In this document: positions 37,565 through 46,192 of the stretch, in pieces
How positions within the stretch are numbered: the first letter of the stretch is position 1
How the letters are laid out: each line of letters starts with the position of its first letter
Assembly (NCBI RefSeq): GCF_002313155.2
Contig: NZ_NWFK02000001.1
Span: 1,302,001 to 1,366,000 of the forward strand
DNA: 64,000 bases
Direction of reading: 5' to 3'
Origin: Psychrobacter sp. FDAARGOS_221
GTDB taxonomy: Bacteria > Pseudomonadota > Gammaproteobacteria > Pseudomonadales > Moraxellaceae
The notes under the pieces: generated by a model
Told to the model about the DNA's origin: nothing
What the model saw: only the letters and a program-made list of their open reading frames with translations
Database searches by the model: none
Made by a program: the position numbers and the translations under genes

Positions 37565-39238
37565 CTAAGGTTTGAATTCCTTGGCCGCATTGACCTGAGC
37601 GATTTCATTATTGATATTGGCCAATAGTGAGCGGGTACTCACCTCATTTGAGTTACTGGTTTCGGCCTTTTCAACTAGGCTTTTTGCCTGTTGCAATGAA
37701 ATCAATGCATCTGAATACCTGCCCTGCCACAACTCGCCTTGCCCGCGATAACGCAGGGCATTAACAGCATAGATATTGGCCAGCGCTGGTTTGTTTTGAC
37801 GTTCGCTGCTGGCCATTAGCTCATAAGCACGCTGTAATCGGAATAAGGCTTCGGTGTCATAAGAGCGGTTATCAACGATCGGTTTGACCGCGCTGATGAC
37901 CTGATTATAGTTACCCAGATGTAGCCAAGCCTCTGACAGTAATAACTTAATATCACGACGCTCAGGATAGACATTATAAAAGGGTATTAAAATCTGCTCA
38001 GCGTCTTGCCATCTGCCTCGGATTGCAGCGGCCTGCGCCTCTGTAATGGCCAGCAAGATATCAAAAGCAACCTGATCGGCATATGCGGCATTTAACTTGG
38101 TATTTTTTAACTGATTAAATCGCTCATTTGCCTGCTGATAACGATTGCGACTGGCGTACCAGTAAGCTAAAGCCATCGTAGCCCCTTTACTCTTAGGCGC
38201 CGCTGCCAACAAATCACCCTCAGTGACTTGATTGGTCAACACCTTTAAGCGCCATTTTAGTAAATCAAAAACCAATTTATCACGCTGCTCGCTTAACGCC
38301 ACCGGTGGATAACTGCTTGCGCGGCTTTGTGCCTCGCTCAAACGTTCTGAGCTGAGTGGGTGGGTCATGATAAAGCTGGGTAGATACGCGTTCTTGCTCA
38401 TATTGAGCTGCGCTTTTTGATTAAGAGTTGCAAAGAACTTGGGCATCGCTCTGGGGTCATAACCAGACTTGGCCATCAGTTGCATGCCAATACGATCGGC
38501 TTCACGCTCATTGCTACGACTAAAGGCCATTTGACTATTTAACGCTGCCGTTTGGCTGCCCATCATCACCGCAGCAGCAGCATCACCATCGGCTGCAGAG
38601 GCAGCAATGGCTGCTAACAGTCCGCCTATTTGTAACAACAATGCCTTACGGCTGGCATCTTCTCGATGCTCGTAATGGCGTTGACTTAAGTGTGCTACTT
38701 CGTGAGCAATGACACTAGAGACCTCATCCATGCTACCTGATTCGGTAATGGTGCCGGTATGAATCCCCATCAAGCCGCCAGGAATGGCAAACGCATTGAT
38801 ACTGGCGTTATTAATCAACAGCAGCGCCAACGGTGCCTGGGTACGAGCTTGCGCATTAATCTGCCAAGCCATACGTTCGAGCTGCTCTTGAGACCAAGGG
38901 TCATTCAGCAGCGGTGCACTTCTAGACAGCTGTTGTAATGACCACTCGCCAATGGCTTTGTGTTGATTGGACTCGATAAAACGACCGCCACCACTGCCAA
39001 GATCTGGTAAATCTAACTCAGGTTGTCGTCTTCTAGGTTGAGTATAAAGGGAACCAAATCGATTGTCCGTGGTTAGCTTATCGGTCATACCAAAGCTCGT
39101 ACCAAACGAGGGCGTTGACGTTGAAGAATTACCAGAGCTGCTCATTTCAAATTGATTTGAGCCAGTAGGGTCAGCAGCGGCACTGACTGTGACACCCAAT
39201 AAGGCAGCAGGCAATAGCCATAGCGATGCCTTGGTCAT
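37565..39238 (-). CDS. bepA: M48 metalloprotease with TPR repeats (BepA-like)
   Basis: Periplasmic zinc protease and chaperone for outer-membrane proteins, as BepA/YfgC. I start at ATG 39238, which gives a clean signal peptide MTKASLWLLPAALLGVTVSA; a TTG at 39319 with a better AAGGA site would add 27 residues before it. The zinc site is VIAHEVAHLSQRH (His179, Glu180, His183 from this start) with Glu246 in SNEREADRIGMQ. The rest is helical TPR-like repeats with Tyr/Ala pairs. 558 residues against about 487 in E. coli. Role in LptD assembly or degradation is inferred. Confidence 0.85.
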   Translation of the reverse strand: MTKASLWLLPAALLGVTVSAAADPTGSNQFEMSSSGNSSTSTPSFGTSFGMTDKLTTDNRFGSLYTQPRRRQPELDLPDLGSGGGRFIESNQHKAIGEWSLQQLSRSAPLLNDPWSQEQLERMAWQINAQARTQAPLALLLINNASINAFAIPGGLMGIHTGTITESGSMDEVSSVIAHEVAHLSQRHYEHREDASRKALLLQIGGLLAAIAASAADGDAAAAVMMGSQTAALNSQMAFSRSNEREADRIGMQLMAKSGYDPRAMPKFFATLNQKAQLNMSKNAYLPSFIMTHPLSSERLSEAQSRASSYPPVALSEQRDKLVFDLLKWRLKVLTNQVTEGDLLAAAPKSKGATMALAYWYASRNRYQQANERFNQLKNTKLNAAYADQVAFDILLAITEAQAAAIRGRWQDAEQILIPFYNVYPERRDIKLLLSEAWLHLGNYNQVISAVKPIVDNRSYDTEALFRLQRAYELMASSERQNKPALANIYAVNALRYRGQGELWQGRYSDALISLQQAKSLVEKAETSNSNEVSTRSLLANINNEIAQVNAAKEFKP

Positions 39239-39766
39239 TAGGCGCTGACCTTTCGCCACTTTAGAGGACGTCAATGGTTGATGACTGTCAGGGTGCGTTT
39301 CGGACTTAAGCAGGCTCAATACAACTTCCTTGAAAAATACCAATAATGTTGAGGACTTTGTCAGCCCTTATATGATTAGCTTGTGTGATCAGGCATTTGT
39401 GATTAGACATGTGTGATTAAGCGCATGGTTTATAACGCTAACAGCTATGACTTAATAACGACTAAGCGTACTGCGTTAGGGCGCGTTAAGGTCTGTTGAC
39501 CATTTATAACCATTCATGCCGTGGTTTAATGATACCATCATAACCAGTCAACCTTATACCATCTTATCTATGATGTTACTTTTTATAAACCCCCTTATTT
39601 AGAGAGGCGCTGACATATCAATTGTGCTGCACATTCAACTATTTCACTGGCTTGTTAGCTTGGCGCTTTAAAATTTTACATCAACCCCTACTTACCTCTT
39701 TAATAAAAGATATACCTTAATAACAATATACCCATAAATACACGGATACTGACGAAGCCTATCATT
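39239..39766. other. Intergenic region between the M48 gene and the TusA-like gene
   Basis: About 528 nt between divergent genes. It contains the possible TTG-start extension of the M48 gene and three TGTGAT words at 14-bp intervals (39384, 39398, 39412). No other gene is seen. Confidence 0.5.
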
Positions 39767-40153
39767 ATGATACAACTTAATTTATCTGATTCAGAACAAA
39801 AACAGCTGGCCACAGACAGCCTACAACAAATCAAAGAAACCAACCCATCAGCGCAATCGACTTTGGATGGTGTCAGCGATGAGATTAACATTGCTGCATT
39901 GGTTGATGGTCGTGGATTGGCATGCCCAATGCCATTACTGAAAACCAAAGTTGCGCTACGCACTCTAGCAGAAGGCGATAGTGTGTATGTACTCGCCACT
40001 GACCCCAATTCACAAATTGACTTGGCTGCATTTTGTCAACAATCAGGACTAACATTACAGCTTAATACCCGTACCGATGCGGCAACTGAGGATAGTTTAA
40101 AAAAACTCGATACAATCTTTCACCTCATCATTACCAAAACCAATGGTAACTAG
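39767..40153 (+). CDS. TusA/SirA-family sulfur carrier-like protein
   Basis: Protein of 128 residues with a TusA fold in its C-terminal 85: VDGRGLACPMPLLKTKVAL with the sulfur-accepting Cys53 and the CPxP motif, and DPNSQIDLAAFCQQSG with a second Cys. The N-terminal 43 residues are extra and polar. Family members relay persulfide sulfur in tRNA thiolation or molybdopterin synthesis; which applies here is unknown. rpoH starts 56 nt downstream on the same strand. Confidence 0.85.
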   Translation: MIQLNLSDSEQKQLATDSLQQIKETNPSAQSTLDGVSDEINIAALVDGRGLACPMPLLKTKVALRTLAEGDSVYVLATDPNSQIDLAAFCQQSGLTLQLNTRTDAATEDSLKKLDTIFHLIITKTNGN

Positions 40154-40209
40154 TGGGTGGTATCCTTTACAATAGATCTCAATAAAGTGATTACTTTTAA
40201 GGTCAAAAT

Positions 40210-41355
40210 ATGGCTAATTCGAAAAAAAACGAACTAAAAACAAAAAAGAAAGCTGCACCAAGCAAGGATACTGCTGTGGCTAAAAAAGCTGAGCCTATTG
40301 ATGTCGACGTTGCTGACTTGCCTTTTGCTGAAGCGGATGAAATTGTGGAAGAGGATATCCTGCCGGCCAAAGATGTTTCCAAACCAGCAGAACCTGTCAC
40401 GACTATTGATGCGGATCAAGCCGAAGTCGTTCCAGAAAACTGGGTCAGCGACTATCCAAACACCAGTACGCGTGATTTGGTGCCTGCGATGCCGGTCAAC
40501 TTATCTGCACCCGGCATCAACTTGGGTGCCTATATGAATTCTGTGCACCAGATTCCCATCTTAACCCCTGAGCAAGAACAAGAGCTTGCGCATCGTTATT
40601 ATGACGATGGTGACGTTGAGGCGGCACGTATTTTGGTGATGTCACACTTACGTTTTGTGATTCACATTGCGCGCAGTTATTCAGGCTATGGCCTACCCCA
40701 AGCCGACTTAATTCAAGAAGGTAACTTGGGATTGATGAAAGCGGTTAAACGCTTTGATCCTAATAAGGGCGTGCGCCTAGTATCATTTGCCGTGCACTGG
40801 ATTAAAGCAGAGATTCATGAATTTGTTATCCGTAACTGGCGTATTGTTAAAGTAGCGACCACCAAAGCACACCGTAAATTATTCTTTAACTTACGCAGTC
40901 TTAAAAAGACCAACAATCAGCTGACTTTAGAAGAGGCTGACGCGATTGCTGCTGACTTAAACGTCACTCGCAAACAGGTATTAGAGATGGAGTCACGTCT
41001 GACCTCTTATGATGCTTCGTTTGAAGCTCAAAGCAGTGATGATGAAGATGGTCACTATGCCCCACAGCTGTTCTTGGAAGATGGTGTTGATCCAGCCGAG
41101 ATGGTAGAGGATGCGGATTGGGAAGAAAATAACACCAATGCCTTGATGGATGCGATGGACACACTCGATGAGCGCTCACGCGATATTGTTGAGCAGCGCT
41201 GGTTGTCTGAGCAAAAATCTACCCTGCATGAACTGGCCGCGGTGTATAACATTTCTGCTGAGCGCGTGCGTCAAATTGAAAAAAATGCCATGGATAAGAT
41301 TCGTGAAGCCATGACCATTGACAGCGTCATTATGCCTAACGAAGACAGCTTCTAG
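40210..41355 (+). CDS. rpoH: RNA polymerase sigma-32 (heat-shock sigma factor)
   Basis: Sigma factor for heat-shock promoters. From residue 103 it is collinear with E. coli RpoH: SHLRFVIHIARSYSGYGLPQ (region 2.1), LIQEGNLGLMKAVKRFDP, SFAVHWIKAEIHEFVIRNWR and the RpoH box RKLFFNLR (222-229), then region 4 with ERVRQIEKNAMDKI. An extra 100-residue N-terminal segment, basic at first and then acidic, precedes this, giving 381 residues against 284. AAGG 7 nt before ATG 40210 supports the long start. Co-transcription with the TusA-like gene is likely. Confidence 0.92.
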   Translation: MANSKKNELKTKKKAAPSKDTAVAKKAEPIDVDVADLPFAEADEIVEEDILPAKDVSKPAEPVTTIDADQAEVVPENWVSDYPNTSTRDLVPAMPVNLSAPGINLGAYMNSVHQIPILTPEQEQELAHRYYDDGDVEAARILVMSHLRFVIHIARSYSGYGLPQADLIQEGNLGLMKAVKRFDPNKGVRLVSFAVHWIKAEIHEFVIRNWRIVKVATTKAHRKLFFNLRSLKKTNNQLTLEEADAIAADLNVTRKQVLEMESRLTSYDASFEAQSSDDEDGHYAPQLFLEDGVDPAEMVEDADWEENNTNALMDAMDTLDERSRDIVEQRWLSEQKSTLHELAAVYNISAERVRQIEKNAMDKIREAMTIDSVIMPNEDSF

Positions 41356-41385
41356 TACGCATTGTTTTATTAATAAGAGACTAAT

Positions 41386-41751
41386 ATGAACTGGATTGCT
41401 ATTGCTGCATTGAATCTTGCGCTTGCTGTTGCACTGGGTGCATTTGGTGCTCATGGTATTAAATCTTTTGCGTCGCCTGAACAAATGGCTTGGTGGCACA
41501 CCGCCACTCAATACTATTTTTATCATGGCTTAGGACTGCTTGTTATTGGCTATTTGATTAAGCAGGGTATGGTTAATTCAACCGCTGCTTGGCTGATCCA
41601 AGTTGGGGTGCTCATCTTTGCAGCAAGCTTATATGCCATGACTCTTGGTGCACCACGTTGGTTTGGTGCTATCACCCCCATTGGCGGCAGCTTAATGGTA
41701 ATTGGCTGGTTGTGGCTTGCCTTTGCAGCCTTTAAAAGCCCTCAGCTTTAA
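41386..41751 (+). CDS. DUF423 small membrane protein
   Basis: Membrane protein of 121 residues with four hydrophobic helices. ALGAFGAHGIK and WWHTATQYYFYHGLGLL are DUF423 (YgdD/YwdK) signatures, and ITPIGGSLMVIGWLWL ends it. No function is established. It lies 30 nt after rpoH, probably in the same transcript. Confidence 0.88.
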   Translation: MNWIAIAALNLALAVALGAFGAHGIKSFASPEQMAWWHTATQYYFYHGLGLLVIGYLIKQGMVNSTAAWLIQVGVLIFAASLYAMTLGAPRWFGAITPIGGSLMVIGWLWLAFAAFKSPQL

Positions 41752-41842
41752 GTCATTACCTTAAGCATAAAGCACATTAAGCACAAAGCATATTAAGTTA
41801 AGCAAAAAGTTATAAGCGTATTCAGTTATAAGAGGGAAAACT

Positions 41843-42043
41843 ATGTATCACATTACTGTTAACGGACAGTCCATTGAAACCAATCAAACCACCATTAAAC
41901 CTGTACTAGACGAGTTGCAATTGACAGAAGGTCGTTATGCGGTTGAGGTCAATGGTGAGCTTATCCCTAAATCAGAGCTAGCAACTACGGCTTTAGAAGC
42001 AGATATGGTTATTGAAGTAGTACAAGCTGTCGGCGGTGGTTAA
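41843..42043 (+). CDS. thiS: Sulfur carrier protein ThiS
   Basis: Ubiquitin-fold sulfur carrier of 66 residues for the thiazole half of thiamine. MYHITVNGQSIE at the start and a C-terminal Gly-Gly (AVGGG), which is adenylated and thiocarboxylated. AGAGGG precedes ATG 41843. thiG, its usual partner, does not follow; a terminator does. So thiS is orphaned or thiG lies outside the window. Confidence 0.88.
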   Translation: MYHITVNGQSIETNQTTIKPVLDELQLTEGRYAVEVNGELIPKSELATTALEADMVIEVVQAVGGG

Positions 42044-42127
42044 TAAGTTTGATTTGATTCGCTGCACCGCATAGTCTTTATCGCGTTTTTTATCTCATCG
42101 CTTTAAAAACTTGATCGCTCTAAAACT

Positions 42128-42163
42128 GAAAAAGCCCCTCGCAAATTTTGCAGGGGCTTTTTC
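42128..42163. terminator. Bidirectional terminator between thiS and hpf
   Basis: GAAAAAGCCCCT/AGGGGCTTTTTC 12-bp stem, with a further GCA/TGC step past a one-base bulge; A and T runs on both sides. Confidence 0.9.
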
Positions 42164-42251
42164 TTTAACTGGTTTTAGATAGTTATTTAGACCACTATTT
42201 AGACAACTGTTGTTTAGATAGTTGTTATCTAGATAACTGCTTTATTATCAG

Positions 42252-42617
42252 TTAATAAGCGAGCGCATCATCTGATGAGATATCTGGTACAAAGTTGGGC
42301 ACTCTACGTTTTGTTCCACGGTTCTTGCGATCCATACGGGTTTTGTATTTACGAATCTGACGGTCTAGTTTGTCTGCCATTTCGTGAATGGCTTTATACA
42401 TATCATCATCATTAGATTGAACAAACATTTCTTGGCCTGCGACTCGCATAATGGCTTCTGCTTTGTTGTTCTTTTTACCACTGCTGTCTAGCGATAAGAT
42501 GACTTTCAGGCTTTGGATTTGATCAAAATGACGCTCTACTTTTGAAAGCTTATCCATAACCATGTCTTTCATTGCATCGGTAACGGTAATATGGTGGCCA
42601 CTGATTGAAATGTTCAT
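42252..42617 (-). CDS. hpf: Ribosome hibernation promoting factor HPF/RaiA
   Basis: Ribosome-binding protein that occupies the tRNA and mRNA sites and promotes 100S dimers in stationary phase. NISISGHHITVTDAMKDMV, KVERHFDQIQSLKVIL and DMYKAIHEMADKLDRQIRK are typical. I start at ATG 42617 with AAGGA upstream; the frame is open to 42662 without a good site. 121 residues, a short-type HPF with a 25-residue tail. rpoN is upstream as usual, but 609 nt away. Confidence 0.93.
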   Translation of the reverse strand: MNISISGHHITVTDAMKDMVMDKLSKVERHFDQIQSLKVILSLDSSGKKNNKAEAIMRVAGQEMFVQSNDDDMYKAIHEMADKLDRQIRKYKTRMDRKNRGTKRRVPNFVPDISSDDALAY

Positions 42618-43226
42618 AATACTACATCCTTTTATAGAGTTGAGCCGCGAACGCTGACTCAAAGTAACTTTTTATAACCTGGCTTTCTCATGTGCGTTGT
42701 AACCAACACCTGCTAAAGCAAATTACGTATAAAGTGACTTATATGATTAATAACAACATTATTATTAACATTAAAACTATGCTCTTCAGCCCAACAATTA
42801 ATATCCTTATTAATGGTGCACTGACACAGTTTTAGTTGAGTCTCAACCTAACATTTGATAATGGGTTAAACCTGCTTGGACAACATCTTTAAAACGGATT
42901 TAAAAATATTACCTAGAAGTATTCAACTCAATTACTGACGTTTTTATTGGTTGGGACATCTTTAATTTGACATGAAAACCAAGTTTATACAAGCAAATTT
43001 ATTGTAATTTAATGTAATCATTGCCCATATTTACAATTAAACACTATATAATCTGAAATTTTTTATTTTCAATCGCTGTCTATTGTTGCCCAATCAATTG
43101 GCTTTGTATCCGTATCAATAAGCCTACTAATCATCTTCTAGCACCCTACTAATCATCTTCTAGCACCCTACTCCTCATCTCCTCCTCATCCACTTATACG
43201 CCTATATACAATCGTTAGCTTTTACT
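42618..43226. other. Intergenic region between rpoN and hpf
   Basis: 609 nt, A/T-rich. It carries a GTTGAG-T-CTCAAC palindrome near 42834-42847 and a 22-bp tandem repeat at 43124-43172. A separate hpf promoter must lie here, but I could not pick it with confidence. Confidence 0.55.
43124..43172. repeat. 22-bp tandem repeat, 2.2 copies
   Basis: Unit CTACTAATCATCTTCTAGCA followed by CC, at 43124 and 43146, and the first five bases again at 43168. It lies 55 nt after the rpoN stop. Confidence 0.85.
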
Positions 43227-44891
43227 CTAAAACTTACGTTTACGCTGCGTTGATGACCCAATATTCATCGCTTCTCGATACTTGGCTACCGTTCGACGCG
43301 CTATATCAATACCTTGCTGCTGCAAATGCTGCACAATCGCTGAGTCTGATAACGGCTTTTTCGGATCTTCTTGCTCGATAAGCTCAGCAATCATCGCGCT
43401 AATCGCTGTCGCCGAAACATTGCCGTTCTCTCCTGAAACGTGAGATGAAAAAAAGTGCTTCAATGAAAACAGACCTTGCGGGGTCAAGATACTTTTACTG
43501 GTCGTCAGCCGTGAGACAGTCGACTCATGCAGCCCAACCCGATCTGCCACTTGTTTTAAAATGAGCGGCTTCATTGCCGTCGCGCCTTGCATCAAAAAGT
43601 CTTGCTGCAGCTCAACAATACAGGTCGCTACTTTTAACAAGTTTTGATTACGCTCCTCAATGCTACGTATAAAAAGGCGGGCATCCATCAAGTTATCACG
43701 TAAATACACGTTGTCAGCACTGTCGTCGCCACGCTTCACAAGACTGGCATATTCTTTGTTAATACGCAGCTTAGGCAGCGTTTCTGGGTTAAGCGCGACC
43801 TTCCATACCCAATTCGCACCGCTATCATCCTGTTGCAGCTGTACAATAACATCAGGAATATCATACACCTCAGGCGCTGCTGCATAGTTAGGCTGCGACT
43901 TAACAAAACCCAGTCCTGGGGCGGGATTTAAACTTCTAATCAAATCCAGACACGGGTTAATATCAGCTTGCTTTAGCCCCGTTTGCTGCAGCAGCTGCTT
44001 GATATTATTACTGACTAACAGCTCATGCGCTTCTAATAACCGCCATGCTTTATCTCGATATGGCACGTCTTCCTCTAGCGCATTGAGCTGTATTTGCAGG
44101 CATTCTGCCAAGCTTCTGGCGCCCACACCTAAGGGATCACAACTTTGAATCAAGTCGATCACCGCCTCAATCTGTGCGGTTTCAATGGCAGCCGGCCAGT
44201 CATAAAAATCGGCCATCTCATCAAAACTGGCTTTCAGCTCTGCAACATCAAGCTGAATAAACCCAGACTCATCCATGGCATCAATCAGATAGTCGGCAAT
44301 CAAATTATCGGTATCAGACAAATGGCTAAAGGTTAACTGCCAACGGATATGATCTTGCAGGCTGACAGCGGTCGCGCCTTGATAATCTGTCATCTGCTGT
44401 ACATCGGGACTGCCCAGCCCAGTGGGGCTATGGGTATAGATATCCTCCCAATCAGTATCTATCGCCAGCTCACCGAGCCCATTATCAGCGACAGTAGGCT
44501 CTTGATCAGCCAGTTGCTTGGCGATATCAGAAGCACTGCTATCAACTTTGACCGTAGCAATTGCCTCATTCGGGTTATTGCGCTCATCATCAAAATCATC
44601 ATTACCCAATCCATCGTCTTGATTCGATGTGCTACTAACAGCGTAGGGATCATAATCACTGTCGTCACCTTGCTCGATACGGGTCAACGCTTCAATGCTA
44701 TCAAAATCCTCAGCACTGATGTCATCCTCCTCTACTCTTTCTAACAGTGGATTACTATCCAACTTCATTTGCACTTGTTGCTCAAGCTCAATACTTGATA
44801 ATTGCAACAGCTTAATCGCCTGCTGCATTTGAGGCGTCAGCTTTTGGGAGGTAGATACATTTAAACCTAAATTGAATGAAGCGCTCATCAT
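43227..44891 (-). CDS. rpoN: RNA polymerase sigma-54 factor
   Basis: Alternative sigma factor that needs bacterial enhancer-binding proteins. Region I is the Gln/Leu-rich SQKLTPQMQQAIKLLQLSS; region II is acidic (about 55-150). Region III binds core and DNA, with DRVGLHESTVSRLTTSK as the helix-turn-helix and the RpoN box ARRTVAKYRE at 531-540. 554 residues, longer than the usual 480-500 because of the acidic region II. The start ATG 44891 has no clear ribosome site. It diverges from the nitrilase-family gene. Confidence 0.95.
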   Translation of the reverse strand: MMSASFNLGLNVSTSQKLTPQMQQAIKLLQLSSIELEQQVQMKLDSNPLLERVEEDDISAEDFDSIEALTRIEQGDDSDYDPYAVSSTSNQDDGLGNDDFDDERNNPNEAIATVKVDSSASDIAKQLADQEPTVADNGLGELAIDTDWEDIYTHSPTGLGSPDVQQMTDYQGATAVSLQDHIRWQLTFSHLSDTDNLIADYLIDAMDESGFIQLDVAELKASFDEMADFYDWPAAIETAQIEAVIDLIQSCDPLGVGARSLAECLQIQLNALEEDVPYRDKAWRLLEAHELLVSNNIKQLLQQTGLKQADINPCLDLIRSLNPAPGLGFVKSQPNYAAAPEVYDIPDVIVQLQQDDSGANWVWKVALNPETLPKLRINKEYASLVKRGDDSADNVYLRDNLMDARLFIRSIEERNQNLLKVATCIVELQQDFLMQGATAMKPLILKQVADRVGLHESTVSRLTTSKSILTPQGLFSLKHFFSSHVSGENGNVSATAISAMIAELIEQEDPKKPLSDSAIVQHLQQQGIDIARRTVAKYREAMNIGSSTQRKRKF

Positions 44892-45140
44892 AGGGCGTTA
44901 TTAAATCCTAATTATTTTTGTCATATCGGGTTAGCACTGTTTTGATTTTTGCTTGTTATTGTTGGCAGACACAACCTTTGGAGAACAGATAGATTGACTG
45001 CTGATATCATGATAATCTAACACACAAGGTCACTGTGATAGGTTGCTGTGACAGCCGTATAAAAGACAGTGCAAACAAAAAATGCAGCGCTAAGATAAAG
45101 ATAGCGTAAACCATAACTGGATAAAATAATAAGAGTAATA

Positions 45141-46049
45141 ATGACTTTAGCAACCATTGGATGTGTACAACTCAACAGTCAATATGATATTGACGCCAAC
45201 TTAGCCACTATTGAGCGTGCCGTTGAGCAAGCCAAACGCCAAGGCGTTCACTTACTGGTGTTACCTGAAAACGCTTGCCGTATGGGCGGACAGCATCAAC
45301 TTGCTGAGCGCTTTGATGAGATTTCGCAGTGGTATGCGCAATTGGCATTCAAACACCAATTGTTTATTGTGGCCGGTACCCTGCCTTGTGCATATCGACC
45401 AGATGGCACACCAGTTGCAGATAACAAACTGCGCCAAGTCAGCCAAATCTTTGCCCCTGATGGCAAGCGTGTAGCACGCTACGACAAGATTCATCTGTTC
45501 CGCGCCCAAGTGGCTGACAGCACAGGCAGCTATGACGAAGGACGCACCTTTGAGCCTGGTACCAACACCGTGGTTGCTCAGTGCGATATAGGCAACTTAT
45601 TGGGATACACCGACCGCTCACCTTCAGCGAAGACTGGTCAGGCCGACCCAGGCCTACTGTCTATCGGTATGATGGTTTGCTTTGATTTACGTTTCCCTGC
45701 TTTCGCACAGCAATTACGTCAAGCCGGTGCTGAGATACTAACCGCGCCATCAGCCTTTACCTACCAAACCGGCAAGGCACACTGGCAGCTGCTACTACAA
45801 GCGCGCGCATTAGACGCTCAGTGCTTAGTGGTTGGTTCTGCCCAAGGAGGCACCCATCATGGCAAGCAAGGCAGCCGAGATACTTGGGGACACAGTAGTA
45901 TTGCCAATGCCAACGGTGAACTACTGATTAGCACTGGAAAAACACAAATAGATGATGCGTTTGAAATCATCACTACGCCTTTTGATATAAAGCAACAACA
46001 GCAGTGGCGTCAGAACATGCCATTAATCCATAGTCATCGTTTGGCATAA
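45141..46049 (+). CDS. Nitrilase-superfamily amidohydrolase
   Basis: Carbon-nitrogen hydrolase of 302 residues with the Glu-Lys-Cys triad: Glu43 in LVLPENACR, Lys116 in RYDKIHLFR and Cys180 in MMVCFDLRFP. The closest described group is the Nit1/YbeM type, which deaminates dGSH; an omega-amidase role is the alternative. The substrate cannot be set from sequence. An insertion of about 15 residues lies at 152-168. Monocistronic. Confidence 0.85.
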   Translation: MTLATIGCVQLNSQYDIDANLATIERAVEQAKRQGVHLLVLPENACRMGGQHQLAERFDEISQWYAQLAFKHQLFIVAGTLPCAYRPDGTPVADNKLRQVSQIFAPDGKRVARYDKIHLFRAQVADSTGSYDEGRTFEPGTNTVVAQCDIGNLLGYTDRSPSAKTGQADPGLLSIGMMVCFDLRFPAFAQQLRQAGAEILTAPSAFTYQTGKAHWQLLLQARALDAQCLVVGSAQGGTHHGKQGSRDTWGHSSIANANGELLISTGKTQIDDAFEIITTPFDIKQQQQWRQNMPLIHSHRLA

Positions 46050-46089
46050 GCAGTTCAGATAGCCATCTATTCTCTCTAACACTAATTCT

Positions 46090-46112
46090 AACTGACAATA
46101 GATTTGTCAGTT
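46090..46112. terminator. Weak terminator-like hairpin, nitrilase/xerC
   Basis: Perfect 9-bp stem AACTGACAA/TTGTCAGTT with a 5-nt loop between convergent genes. There is no T run, so it is uncertain. Confidence 0.35.
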
Positions 46113-46192
46113 AATTGATAGGTCAGTTATCAGTTGGATTTGAGAGGAGCTTGGGTTTGATAGAGATTTAGTAACAGCCTTTGAAGAGGAGT

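Noticed and set aside
42170..42245. TTTAGATAGTTATTTAGA-like repeats after the thiS terminator
   Set aside because: Short, imperfect A/T-rich repeats without regular period; not a CRISPR array or known element.
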